Shown here: positions 1 through 8,751 of the stretch, piece after piece
Numbering within the stretch: the stretch's first letter is position 1
Layout: each line of letters begins with the position of its first letter
NCBI GenBank assembly: GCA_018660685.1
Contig: JABJJW010000004.1
Coordinates: 116,373 to 180,372 of the forward strand
Source: Flavobacteriales bacterium
GTDB taxonomy: Bacteria > Bacteroidota > Bacteroidia > Flavobacteriales_G > Salibacteraceae
DNA: 64,000 nucleotides
Direction: 5' to 3'
Notes under the pieces: model-generated
The model's input: only the letters and a program-made list of their open reading frames with translations
Told to the model about the DNA's origin: nothing
Database searches by the model: none
Program-made: the position numbers and the translations under genes

Positions 1-198
1 AAAGAAGTTAAATCAGATACGACCAGTCGGGAGTTTATACTCAACATGATGAGCTTAATGCTCTTCCCATTTGTTGCACGCGAAATGATCATGTTCACCC
101 AGCAGATCAACGAGAAAGAATTTGAGGCCATGTTGCGAAACAGAAAGAAGCAAGTGGCACAATTACTAATCATGGACTTAAAAGTTAAAGCCAAATAA
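1..198 (+). CDS. TetR/AcrR-type transcriptional regulator, C-terminal fragment (cut by window edge)
   Basis: The frame is open from base 1 and ends at TAA 196-198, giving about 65 residues that include REMIMFTQQINEKEFEAMLR. The helical, hydrophobic-then-basic pattern is typical of the ligand-binding end of TetR-family repressors. The stop overlaps the ATG of the efflux adaptor (TAATG). In this phylum a TetR gene often precedes an RND efflux operon and represses it, so this is probably the local regulator. The DNA-binding half lies outside the window, so the family call rests on the C-terminal pattern and context. Confidence 0.6.
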   Translation, partial: KEVKSDTTSREFILNMMSLMLFPFVAREMIMFTQQINEKEFEAMLRNRKKQVAQLLIMDLKVKAK

Positions 199-1319
199 TG
201 AAAGCTTTTGAAATCAGGAGATACTCCGTAGTCGCAGGTATCGCAATTTTAATCGGGGCCGTTGTTCTCAACAATGTGCTAGCCGGCATGAAGGAACCAC
301 CGAAAGAAGAGCCACCTAGTGATTTTGTGGTTCCCGTCAAAGTATTGGCAGTGTCCAACATCACAGAAACAGCGGATGTGTCCATCAACGGGCGCATAAT
401 CTCCCAGCGAAAATTTGACGTTTTCACGGAGGTAAATGGACGGCTCATACCTACAACGAAGGAATTTAAGAATGGCGTCTCCTTCAGTAAAGGAGATGTG
501 CTACTTCAGATGGATGATACCGATGTCAGGATGAATCTTGTTTCCAGTCGGAGTGCGTTTCAAACCTTGTTGAATTCACTGTTAGCAGATCTGAAGATTG
601 ACTACTCGAACAACTTTGAGCTGTGGCAATCATTCATCTTGCAGCTAGATCCAGCGAAGATTCTATCAGAGCTTCCCGCTGTTACCGATGTCAAGCTAAA
701 AGGGTTTCTCGTTTCTAGAAACGTGTACAACCAATACTACGCGATCAAGGGTCAGGAAGCTCAATTGGCCAAATTCACGGTTACAGCACCGTTTGATGGC
801 GTAGTAAATCAAGCCTCGATTAATCCGAACACCATCCTCAGAGCAGGTCAAAGAGTTGGGGTTTTCGTCGACCCGACGAACTACGAATTGGAAGCTGGCA
901 TCAGTCTATCGTTGAACGACAGAATATCAATTGGCAACACAGTCCAACTCCACTCAAATGACGTCAAGGGCAGATGGAAGGGAGTTGTTTCACGCAAAAG
1001 CGAAAGTCTGGACCCAAGCACCCAAAATCTGAAAGTCTACATAAATGTAAAAGGATCCAACCTGTTTGAAGGCGCCTATCTGAATGGTGTAATCATGGGT
1101 CAAAGTCTTGACTCTGCCATTTCCATTCCCCGTTACTTGATTGTCAACAACAATCAAGTTTATGTCCTCAACGATGATAAGCTTGGCTTAACCACTGTCG
1201 ATATCATCCATGAAAACCGAGATTCTATGCTGGTTTCAGGATTAGCTGATGGAATTGAGCTGGTTAATCAGGTGGTTCCAGGAGCACACGAAGGAATGAA
1301 GGTTCAAAAGGTGAATTGA
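198..1319 (+). CDS. RND efflux periplasmic adaptor subunit (membrane fusion protein)
   Basis: 373 residues. It links an inner-membrane RND pump to a TolC-type outer-membrane channel. An N-terminal membrane anchor (about residues 10-30) is followed by two halves of the lipoyl-like barrel: VFTEVNGRL...GDVLLQMDD near residues 75-110, and FTVTAPFDGVVNQ...LRAGQRVGVF near 193-225. These flank a helical hairpin; beta-barrel and membrane-proximal regions follow. The ATG overlaps the upstream regulator stop, and the pump starts one base after this stop, so the genes form one operon. Substrate cannot be read from the sequence. Confidence 0.92.
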   Translation: MKAFEIRRYSVVAGIAILIGAVVLNNVLAGMKEPPKEEPPSDFVVPVKVLAVSNITETADVSINGRIISQRKFDVFTEVNGRLIPTTKEFKNGVSFSKGDVLLQMDDTDVRMNLVSSRSAFQTLLNSLLADLKIDYSNNFELWQSFILQLDPAKILSELPAVTDVKLKGFLVSRNVYNQYYAIKGQEAQLAKFTVTAPFDGVVNQASINPNTILRAGQRVGVFVDPTNYELEAGISLSLNDRISIGNTVQLHSNDVKGRWKGVVSRKSESLDPSTQNLKVYINVKGSNLFEGAYLNGVIMGQSLDSAISIPRYLIVNNNQVYVLNDDKLGLTTVDIIHENRDSMLVSGLADGIELVNQVVPGAHEGMKVQKVN

Positions 1320-1320
1320 G

Positions 1321-4300
1321 ATGAGAGCATTGATTGAATATTTCATCAAGTACGCGATTTCAGGAAATGTACTCCTATTTCTCATCTTGATCTTTGGGTT
1401 CTTTGGACTGAATAGTCTGAGAAGAACGTTTTTCCCGGAGATTCCAAGCCGACTCATTACAGTTCAGGCTGTTTATCCAGGTGCCTCACCCGAGGAGATT
1501 GAAGAGTCGATTGTCCTTAAAATCGAGGATAATTTAAAGGGCGTAACAGGAATTGATAGGGTAAGATCGGTCTCTAGCGAAAACCTTGCGAGCATTAGCG
1601 TTGAGCTAACTCAAAACGCCGACATCGACTTGCTCCTCATGGACGTCAAAAATGCCGTTGACAGGATTACTTCTTTCCCTGTAGGATTGGAATCTGTCGA
1701 TGTCTATAAACGCGAAGCCATCAGTCGAGCAATGTCCTTTGCCATTTATGGTGACGTTGATCTTAAAACACTGAAAGGAGAAGCCCGAAAGGTAGAACGA
1801 GACCTGCTCGCCATTGAAGGAATTTCAAAGGTTGCACTCAGCGGTTTCCCTGCTGAAGAAATTGTAATTGAAATTCAAGAACACAAGCTTGAATCTTATG
1901 GAATCTCGTTCCAGCAAGTGCTCCAGGCAATTGCTTCCAATAACATCGAACTAACCGGCGGAACAGTAAAAGGTGTGAACGAAGAATTAAAAATACGTTC
2001 TTCATCCAAAGCTTATTACGCCGTTGATCTTGAGAATTTAGTCATTCGAGCCAGCAAGGATGGGTCGGTTACACTTTTAAAGGATTTAGCCACGGTAGAA
2101 GATCGATGGGCGGAAGAACCGAATCGAAACTATTTCAATGGACGGCCCGCCGTCACAATTGATGTATCCAACACGAACAGCGAAGATCTGCTCTTCATCG
2201 CCGAGCAATTGAAGGCTTATCTAGAATCGTTTAATGAAAAAAAACCCGCGATCCAAGCCAGCATTACTAATGATGCTTCAAATACAGTGGTTCAACGAAT
2301 TGATCTGTTAGTTGAGAATGGAATCATCGGATTCTTTCTCGTCTTCTTCTTTCTAGCTCTTTTCTTACACTACCGACTCGCATTGTGGGTAGCACTTGCA
2401 ATTCCGATATGCTTCGGTGGAGCATTCGTACTGGCGCCCTTCTTTGGAATAACTATCAACGTCATTTCTTTATTTGGGATGATTACGGTAATTGGTATTC
2501 TGGTAGACGATGGGGTGGTAATCAGTGAGAACATTTACCGGCATTACGAACGCGGAGAAGATCGAGTGACAGCAGCTGTCAACGGTACCTTGGAAGTGCT
2601 GCCGGCTGTATTCTCTGCAATCCTGACAACAGTTGTAGCCTTTAGCACATTCTTCTTTCTTGATGGAATACTAGGAGATTTCTTTAGTGAAATGGCGTTC
2701 ATTGTCATTGCCACACTCATATTCTCTCTTGTAGAAGGGGTTTTTATCCTCCCAGCTCATGTGGCTCATTCAAAAGCACTCGATCGAGAAGTGAAACCTA
2801 ATAAACTCACGAGGGTATCTACTCAAATTTTGGATTGGATGAAGAACAAAGCCTACAAACCGGCTTTGGAGTTTTGTATGGAAAACAAATTCTTAGCCGT
2901 TGCTTTTCCTCTCGCGCTCTTCATTATCACCATTGGAGCGATTAAAGGAGGAATCATCACAACAACGTTTTTCCCATTCATCGAGAGTGAAGAAATCACC
3001 ATTTCACTTAAAATGCCATCTGGCACACCAGAAGATCAAACGCTAAACCTTCTAGATCAACTAGAAGAGGCGGCGTGGATGACTAATGATGAAATCAAAT
3101 CCACTCGCGAAGATGGACTCGATGTCATATTGGCCGTCGATAAGCGTCTAGGCCAAAAAACGAATGAAGGCACAATGCGGATCAAGCTTCTGGATAATGA
3201 AGCTCGTCAGATGGCTACACTAGGAATTAGTGGCCAAATCAGGGAAAAGGTCAGCAATTTGGTTGGTGTAGAACAAATGTCCTTCGGCACAGGTGGACCT
3301 TTTGGAAAACCAGTCTCTGTGGCTCTAAAAGGTGTGGATCAAGAAGAAGTCCGACTAGTCGTAGAAAAGCTCAAAGACAAACTCAATGGGTTAAGTGACT
3401 TGAAAGACATCACCGATGATGATCTTGAAGGAGAGCGTGAGATCAGAATCAAGCTCAAAGAAAAGGCCTATCTCCTTGGACTTTCGGAACAACAAATATT
3501 GCTTCAGGTTCGCCAGGGCTTTTTCGGAGGCGAAATACAGAGGTTACAACGAGGCTTAGATGAAGTGAAAGTGTGGGTGAAGTATGACCGAAGTGAACGA
3601 TCTAGCCAAAGTCGATTGGAAGACATGAAAATTCGAACCGCGAATGGTGAGCAATACAATTTAAAGGACTTAGCAACCTTCGAAATTGCAAGAGGAGTTG
3701 TTGGAATTAATCACACCGATGGTGAACGAAATATTCTCGTTCAAGCCGACATTTCTAATTCTGAAGTTTCCGTCACGGACATTCTCGGAACTCTAGAAAG
3801 CGACATTATTCCGGAGATTTTGGCGGAACATCCTGACATCAATTACTCGTTTGAGGGGCAATATCGACAGCAACTAAAAACGGCGTCCTCAGCTAAAAAA
3901 GTAGCGCCTATAGTACTACTTCTAATGCTAGCTATTATAGTACTGACTTTCAGATCTTTTACTCAAACTTTTGCCGTGCTTTTATTGATACCATTTAGCT
4001 TCATTGGAGTGGCTTGGGGACATTGGGTACATGGACTTCAACTATCACTTTTCAGTTATTTAGGGATGATTGCGTTGATGGGAATCATTGTGAACGATGC
4101 CTTGGTATTTGTGAACGCATTTAATCTCAACATCAAGGATGGGATGAGCTTTCGAGACAGCATGAAAGAAGCTGCATTATCTCGATTTAGGCCTATCCTC
4201 CTAACATCGATTACAACGGTGGCTGGACTTGCTCCGCTCATTTTTGAAACCAGCATGCAAGCGCAGTTTTTAATCCCAATGGCCATTACGATTGCCTACG

Positions 4301-4455
4301 GACTTGGAATTGCCACGCTGATCATTTTGATTCTGCTTCCGGTCCTTCTGATCACGATGAACAGACTAAAGTTATTTATTGAATGGTACTGGAATGGAAA
4401 GACGCCAAAGCCGAAGGAAGTTGAACCTGCTTATAAAGAGATGAAATATGAATAA
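1321..4455 (+). CDS. RND efflux transporter permease subunit (AcrB-like)
   Basis: 1044 residues, full length for an RND pump. Proton-motive-force-driven export from inner membrane and periplasm through the partner adaptor and TolC channel. TM1 (about 10-30) leads into a large periplasmic domain. The TM4 proton-relay pair is present in GILVDDGVV (D396, D397). In TM10 the motif is GIIVNDALV (N925, D926), where classic AcrB-type pumps have a lysine; this variant is common in a subgroup of RND pumps. The second periplasmic domain contains FGTGGPFGKPV. The end overlaps the tolC-like start by 8 bases. Confidence 0.94.
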   Translation: MRALIEYFIKYAISGNVLLFLILIFGFFGLNSLRRTFFPEIPSRLITVQAVYPGASPEEIEESIVLKIEDNLKGVTGIDRVRSVSSENLASISVELTQNADIDLLLMDVKNAVDRITSFPVGLESVDVYKREAISRAMSFAIYGDVDLKTLKGEARKVERDLLAIEGISKVALSGFPAEEIVIEIQEHKLESYGISFQQVLQAIASNNIELTGGTVKGVNEELKIRSSSKAYYAVDLENLVIRASKDGSVTLLKDLATVEDRWAEEPNRNYFNGRPAVTIDVSNTNSEDLLFIAEQLKAYLESFNEKKPAIQASITNDASNTVVQRIDLLVENGIIGFFLVFFFLALFLHYRLALWVALAIPICFGGAFVLAPFFGITINVISLFGMITVIGILVDDGVVISENIYRHYERGEDRVTAAVNGTLEVLPAVFSAILTTVVAFSTFFFLDGILGDFFSEMAFIVIATLIFSLVEGVFILPAHVAHSKALDREVKPNKLTRVSTQILDWMKNKAYKPALEFCMENKFLAVAFPLALFIITIGAIKGGIITTTFFPFIESEEITISLKMPSGTPEDQTLNLLDQLEEAAWMTNDEIKSTREDGLDVILAVDKRLGQKTNEGTMRIKLLDNEARQMATLGISGQIREKVSNLVGVEQMSFGTGGPFGKPVSVALKGVDQEEVRLVVEKLKDKLNGLSDLKDITDDDLEGEREIRIKLKEKAYLLGLSEQQILLQVRQGFFGGEIQRLQRGLDEVKVWVKYDRSERSSQSRLEDMKIRTANGEQYNLKDLATFEIARGVVGINHTDGERNILVQADISNSEVSVTDILGTLESDIIPEILAEHPDINYSFEGQYRQQLKTASSAKKVAPIVLLLMLAIIVLTFRSFTQTFAVLLLIPFSFIGVAWGHWVHGLQLSLFSYLGMIALMGIIVNDALVFVNAFNLNIKDGMSFRDSMKEAALSRFRPILLTSITTVAGLAPLIFETSMQAQFLIPMAITIAYGLGIATLIILILLPVLLITMNRLKLFIEWYWNGKTPKPKEVEPAYKEMKYE

Positions 4456-5755
4456 AAGAATAATATTCTTCCTAGCAGGAACGCTGATCTCTGGATTGAC
4501 CTTGGCCCAAGATGGTTTGAGCGTTCAGTCCGCTATTGAAGAAGCTCTGTCTAACAATCCTAACATTCGGATTTCTCGTTCAAGAGTTGAGATAGCAGAA
4601 AACAACGCGTCGTTGGGAAATGCAGGCTTACTCCCTACTCTTTCAGCAGGTGCTGGAGTGAATTATGACGTTGACGACGTGAGCATTCAGCTCGCTGGAA
4701 GTCCTGACCCCATTGAAACTACAGGCGCAGCTACAAACGCGTTGAATGCCAACCTCAATTTGAATTATCAAGTATTCTCTGGATTCAACAACAAGCGCAC
4801 GTATTCGAAGCTGCAATTAGCTGCGGCACAAAGTGAAATGCAAAGTCAGTTGGAGGTTGAAGGAATCATTCTGCAAGTAGCAGCCGCTTTCTACAACGTT
4901 CTAAGAGCAGAGAACAACCTTCAGATTTTGAGAAACAGCAAGGCAATATCAGAATCAAGAGTAGAGCGTTCACAAGCAGCAAAGGACTTGTCTGGCGGCA
5001 GCTCGATTGCATTACTCAATGCTAAAGTGGATTTGAATCAAGATAGCGTTGAACTACTGAATGCGAATCAGGCATTGACAGAGGCTCGAATCAACTTTAA
5101 CCAGCTACTTGGGAGAGATCTAGTGAATGAAGTTGTACTTACCGCCGTAGAAGAGCTTCCCGAACTTGAAGGGCATGAAGCTCTCAAAGAGAAGATGATG
5201 AGCCAAAACCCTACTCAGATTAATGCTCGGCTTACTGAACAAAGCTCATTACTCGACTACAAAATCTCGAATTCGTCCTATTTGCCGCAGCTCAATTTTT
5301 CGGGTTCCTACTCCTATTTCAGAAATGAATCCGAGGGTTCCTTTCTTCAGCTTAATGAAACGCTTGGATATGGTTTGGGGTTAACGCTCTCCGTTCCACT
5401 GTTTACTGGTGGCACAAGACGAAGCGCACAGAAGAATGCTAAAATCTTGATGGAGAATTCAAAGATTTTGAACGAAGAGACATCCAGAACGCTTGAAAAG
5501 CAGCTACTGATTGCGTATCGAGACTACCAGAACTCAATGCAGGCCTTCGAACTAGAACAAACAAGTCTCGAGACGGCAGAATTGAACTTTGAACTGAGTG
5601 AGGAGCGATTCGCAATAGGCCAAATCAGCAATGTAGATTTCCGGACTGCACAGCTCAATTTACTGATGAGTCAAAACAATCTCAACAACTTACAGTACAA
5701 CACACAGCTCACTGCATTGGAGGTTCTGAGACTTTCAGGACAATTGATGAAGTGA
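4448..5755 (+). CDS. TolC family outer-membrane efflux channel
   Basis: 435 residues with a signal peptide (FFLAGTLISGLTLAQ) and the two-fold repeated coiled-coil and beta-strand layout of outer-membrane efflux proteins. Recognisable parts are VQSAIEEALSNNPNIRISRSR at the start of repeat one, LSVPLFTGGTRRSAQKNAK in the second half, and helices near the end (SEERFAIGQISNVDFRTAQL). It completes the adaptor-pump-channel operon and overlaps the pump gene by 8 bases. The stop lies in a 14-bp palindrome (5753-5766) just before the sigma-remnant promoter. Confidence 0.93.
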   Translation: MNKRIIFFLAGTLISGLTLAQDGLSVQSAIEEALSNNPNIRISRSRVEIAENNASLGNAGLLPTLSAGAGVNYDVDDVSIQLAGSPDPIETTGAATNALNANLNLNYQVFSGFNNKRTYSKLQLAAAQSEMQSQLEVEGIILQVAAAFYNVLRAENNLQILRNSKAISESRVERSQAAKDLSGGSSIALLNAKVDLNQDSVELLNANQALTEARINFNQLLGRDLVNEVVLTAVEELPELEGHEALKEKMMSQNPTQINARLTEQSSLLDYKISNSSYLPQLNFSGSYSYFRNESEGSFLQLNETLGYGLGLTLSVPLFTGGTRRSAQKNAKILMENSKILNEETSRTLEKQLLIAYRDYQNSMQAFELEQTSLETAELNFELSEERFAIGQISNVDFRTAQLNLLMSQNNLNNLQYNTQLTALEVLRLSGQLMK

Positions 5756-5772
5756 TGATTTCATCATAGAAT

Positions 5773-5780
5773 TAAATTTG
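5773..5780 (+). promoter_or_regulatory. Bacteroidota -7 element TAAATTTG before the sigma-factor remnant
   Basis: TAAATTTG is an exact match to the Bacteroidota -7 consensus TAnnTTTG, 16 bases before the ATG at 5797. A palindrome, TGATGA-TT-TCATCA at 5753-5766, lies just upstream and overlaps the tolC-like stop. The promoter looks intact although the gene it serves is destroyed. No clear -33 TTG is visible at the usual distance. Confidence 0.5.
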
Positions 5781-5796
5781 CTGACTTTCAACCACC

Positions 5797-5990
5797 ATGT
5801 CAGCCACCTTTCATAGCCGTTCAGAATTTGAACTCATATTCAAAGAGCACTACGCGTCTCTCGTGAATTATGCGGTGAGAATGGTGAAAGACCCTGACTC
5901 TGCCGAAGATGTGACGCAACAGGTTTTTGTCTCGCTATGGGAAAAGCGAGAATCAATCGAAATCGAAGGAAGTCTAAAGAGCTACCTGAT
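5797..5990 (+). pseudogene. ECF-type RNA polymerase sigma-70 factor, N-terminal remnant
   Basis: About 63 residues of a clear ECF sigma region 2 (FELIFKEHYASLVNYAVRMV, then DPDSAEDVTQQVFVSLWEKR and GSLKSYL). Full-length relatives are about 170-190 residues, so region 4, the promoter -35 binding domain, is missing. After SLKSYL the frame loses sigma similarity, runs through unrelated residues and stops at 6045. The following sequence is in another frame and encodes the end of an outer-membrane receptor. The remnant could not act as a sigma factor by itself. Confidence 0.85.
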
Positions 5991-6170
5991 GTGCAACTCA
6001 CTTACCGCATCAATCAGGAGAAGGTTACCCACGTATTCAAGTTAGACGTACAAAACGCCATCAATCGTGAAAATCCTTGGTGGGACTATTACAACCCTGA
6101 AAGAGATCAGGTCGAAACAGATTTTCAAGTAGGAGTACTTCCAATACTCACATACAAACTTCAATTCTAA
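5985..6170 (+). pseudogene. TonB-dependent outer-membrane receptor, last ~60 residues only
   Basis: From about base 5988 the reading frame gives VQLTYRINQEKVTHVFKLD, then VQNAINRENPWWDYYNPE and a final PILTYKLQF. This is the pattern of the last beta-strands of a Bacteroidota TonB-dependent receptor, ending in the aromatic C-terminal strand needed for barrel insertion. The signal peptide, plug and most of the barrel (normally 700-1000 residues) are absent. It is joined out of frame to the ECF sigma remnant. Such sigma genes often sit near an anti-sigma gene and a receptor, so one deletion could have removed the material between. Confidence 0.75.
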
Positions 6171-6190
6171 GTTTAGGTAGGTTGTCGGAG

Positions 6191-6219
6191 AGCCTCGTTC
6201 GTTGCGGACGGGGCTTTTT
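6191..6219 (+). terminator. Rho-independent terminator after the sigma/receptor remnant
   Basis: AGCCTCGT (6191-6198) pairs with ACGGGGCT (6208-6215) with one G-T wobble and a 9-base loop, followed by a T run at 6215-6219. It ends plus-strand transcription two bases before the rseP stop on the other strand. It was probably the terminator of the lost receptor gene. Confidence 0.8.
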
Positions 6220-6220
6220 G

Positions 6221-7543
6221 CTATCCGCTAATTGCCCGAATGATGTCATTCCCATTGGCGTAGACCAACAACGTCAACAACAGGATCATCCCGGTCGCTT
6301 GAGCATATTCCATGAACTTATCGCCAGGTTTTCTGCCCGTGACCATTTCATAGATGAGGAACATGACATGACCGCCGTCCAAGGCTGGAATCGGCAGGAT
6401 GTTCATGAAGGCGAGAATCAATGATAAGAACGCCGTCATCGTCCAGAATGCCTGCCAGTTCCAAGTTGCTGGGAAAAGACCTCCAATCGCGCCAAAACCA
6501 CCAATTGAGGATGCTCCCTCTTTGGTGAAGACCAACTTCAAACTGGATATGTAGCTGCTCAATATTTTTCCTGTCTCGAAAAACCCAGCCGGAATGGCTT
6601 CGAAGAAACCATATCGATACGTCTTTGTTTCGATGAATGAATCGACCAGCTTCAAACCGATTCCAATTTTACCAGCTTCGCTAATCGAAACTTGCATTTC
6701 TACAAGTTCGCCATCGCGATCAATATTGATTGATACCGTTTCACCTGGGTGGCCTTGAATCGCCGCAAACCCTTCGAGGTAACCTAACGTGGGCTCGCCG
6801 GCGACGGCTAAAATGCGGTCGTTCTTTTGAAGTCCAGCGCTCTCTGCGGCGGCTCCAGCAATGATGCTGTCCACCTCAAATGGGAATCGGAGGTTGAATA
6901 ATGACCTCACCTTCTCTCTTAAAAGCACTTGGTCAATGGTGTCCGGAAGGGTTACAATTTCAATAACTCCATCTCGATTAACTTCTACTTGACGTGCCTC
7001 GCTGATTAGAATCTCCTTCCCAAGATCTCCCAAAAACTCCGCATTTCCATCAGCCAATCCAACGATGTGATCTCCATCTCTCAATCCGAATGGTTCGAGT
7101 GAATCATCCACATATACACCATATTTAAGGTTTGCGAGTGGCACTTTCTCCTTGCCCCATGTGTACAATACCATGCTGTAGATGAGGAATGCTAGAATGA
7201 TGTTGACCGTAACGCCACCAACCATGATGATGAGTCGCTGCCACGCTGGCTTGCTTCTAAACTCCCATGGCTCAGCTGGTTTCGACATGGCTTCTTTATC
7301 CATGCTCTCATCGATCATTCCTGATATTTTGACGTAGCCACCAAGCGGCAACCAACCGATTCCATACTGTGTATCGCCTCGCTTGAACTTGATCAACGAA
7401 AACCAAGGATCGAAGAATAAGTAGAACTTCTCTACTCTGGTTTTGAACAGCTTGGCAGGAATGAAATGTCCTAATTCGTGAAGTACGATCAGGATTGAAA
7501 GACTCAAAATGAGTTGTGCCGCTTTAATAAGAAATACTTCCAT
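6221..7543 (-). CDS. rseP: RIP metalloprotease RseP (site-2 protease)
   Basis: 440 residues. Intramembrane zinc protease that cleaves anti-sigma factors and signal-peptide remnants inside the inner membrane. The zinc motif HELGH is at residues 22-26 in the first membrane segment, and the second motif ILPIPALDGGHV has its aspartate near 389. PDZ-type periplasmic segments lie between (for example EVDSIIAGAAAESAGLQKND). The start codon directly abuts the dxr stop (7543/7544), so the two are co-transcribed, a common pairing. Start chosen at MEVFLIKAAQL, which places the zinc motif in TM1 as in the family. Confidence 0.95.
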   Translation of the reverse strand: MEVFLIKAAQLILSLSILIVLHELGHFIPAKLFKTRVEKFYLFFDPWFSLIKFKRGDTQYGIGWLPLGGYVKISGMIDESMDKEAMSKPAEPWEFRSKPAWQRLIIMVGGVTVNIILAFLIYSMVLYTWGKEKVPLANLKYGVYVDDSLEPFGLRDGDHIVGLADGNAEFLGDLGKEILISEARQVEVNRDGVIEIVTLPDTIDQVLLREKVRSLFNLRFPFEVDSIIAGAAAESAGLQKNDRILAVAGEPTLGYLEGFAAIQGHPGETVSINIDRDGELVEMQVSISEAGKIGIGLKLVDSFIETKTYRYGFFEAIPAGFFETGKILSSYISSLKLVFTKEGASSIGGFGAIGGLFPATWNWQAFWTMTAFLSLILAFMNILPIPALDGGHVMFLIYEMVTGRKPGDKFMEYAQATGMILLLTLLVYANGNDIIRAISG

Positions 7544-8707
7544 CTATTTAATCAATTCTCTTGTAGTCGCTCTCGCTTCTCTATCTATTTCAATGTATTC
7601 ATCCACGGATGGATGCTCTACTTTCTTTGTCTTTTGCATCGTTTCTTCAATGACCGCTTGGATCTGAAGAAACTTGATCTTATCATTTAAAAAGGCATCA
7701 ACCGCGACTTCGTTGGCTGCGTTCAAAACGCATGGCATCGAGCCACCTTCTTCCATCGCTTTAAAAGCTAGGGCGAGATTACCAAAGGTTTCTGTATCCG
7801 GTGCTTCAAATGTGAGCGACGGATAATCCATGAAGTTGAATCGGGGGAAATTGGCCGATAAACGGTTTGGATATGCAAGCGCGTATTGAATCGGCAACTT
7901 CATATCAGGCAATCCCATCTGAGCTTTCATGCTGCCGTCTTCAAATTGAACGGCGCTGTGAATGATGCTTTGTGGATGAACAATGACGTCAATCTGCTCA
8001 GGCTTCAAGTTGAACAGCCACTTGGCTTCAATGACCTCCAACCCCTTGTTCATCATCGTAGCGGAGTCAATGGTGATCTTAGCGCCCATATCCCAATTCG
8101 GATGCTTGAGCGCTTGTGCCTTGGTTACATCTGCTAGGGTGGCGCGCGATCGGCCTCTGAATGGACCACCGGATGCGGTGAGGTAAATCTTCTCAATCTT
8201 ATTGTGAAATTCTCCAGCCAAACATTGGAATATCGCGCTGTGCTCGGAGTCCACTGGATAGATGTTGACACCGCTTTCGCTCGCGGCCTTTGTGACCAGC
8301 TCACCGGCAACAACCAAGGTTTCTTTATTGGCGAGTGCAATTTGCTTTCCTGCTGTAATTGCTTTCATCGTAGGACGAAGTCCTGCGAATCCGACTAAAC
8401 CGGTGAGCACCATGTCGATGTCCTCCATCTCAACGCATTGCTCTAGCGCATCAGCTCCTGCAAATACCTTGATTTCATCTTCCCAAAGCGCGTCTGAAAC
8501 TTCTTTGTACTTGTCTTCATTAACGATGACAACCGCGTTCGGCTTGTACTTTTTGGCTTGCTCGATGAGTAATTTGGAATTATTTCCCGCAGTAAGCAAC
8601 TCCAGTGAGAAATGATCCTCTTGCTCAGACAGAACGTCAAGAGCCTGAGTTCCAATGCTCCCAGTAGATCCAAGTATTGCTAATCCGCGTCTTTTTTCCT
8701 CACTCAT
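7544..8707 (-). CDS. dxr: 1-deoxy-D-xylulose 5-phosphate reductoisomerase
   Basis: About 387 residues. NADPH-dependent conversion of DXP to 2-C-methyl-D-erythritol 4-phosphate, the committed step of the MEP isoprenoid pathway, in the cytoplasm. The NADPH-binding GSTGSIGTQALDVL lies near the start; metal and substrate residues are in PVDSEHSAIFQCL, and the flexible loop is ASGGPFRGRSR. I chose ATG 8707 (MSEEKRRGLAILG) over an in-frame ATG 12 bases upstream because that one falls inside the probable -7 promoter element. It is the first gene of a dxr-rseP unit. Confidence 0.95.
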   Translation of the reverse strand: MSEEKRRGLAILGSTGSIGTQALDVLSEQEDHFSLELLTAGNNSKLLIEQAKKYKPNAVVIVNEDKYKEVSDALWEDEIKVFAGADALEQCVEMEDIDMVLTGLVGFAGLRPTMKAITAGKQIALANKETLVVAGELVTKAASESGVNIYPVDSEHSAIFQCLAGEFHNKIEKIYLTASGGPFRGRSRATLADVTKAQALKHPNWDMGAKITIDSATMMNKGLEVIEAKWLFNLKPEQIDVIVHPQSIIHSAVQFEDGSMKAQMGLPDMKLPIQYALAYPNRLSANFPRFNFMDYPSLTFEAPDTETFGNLALAFKAMEEGGSMPCVLNAANEVAVDAFLNDKIKFLQIQAVIEETMQKTKKVEHPSVDEYIEIDREARATTRELIK

Positions 8708-8716
8708 AAAGGGCTG

Positions 8717-8724
8717 CAAAGATG
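8717..8724 (-). promoter_or_regulatory. Possible -7 element (CATCTTTG) for dxr-rseP
   Basis: On the minus strand CATCTTTG, followed by CAG, matches the Bacteroidota -7 box TAnnTTTG at all fixed positions but the first. It ends 9 bases before the chosen dxr ATG, which would give a very short leader. A -33 TTG at the standard spacing is not obvious. Confidence 0.35.
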
Positions 8725-8751
8725 TGAGTTGATAACGAGATAGTTCGCGTA

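Noticed and set aside
8262..8615. Plus-strand open frame of 117 codons opposite dxr
   Set aside because: Shadow of dxr; composition is Ser/Ala-rich and there is no motif.
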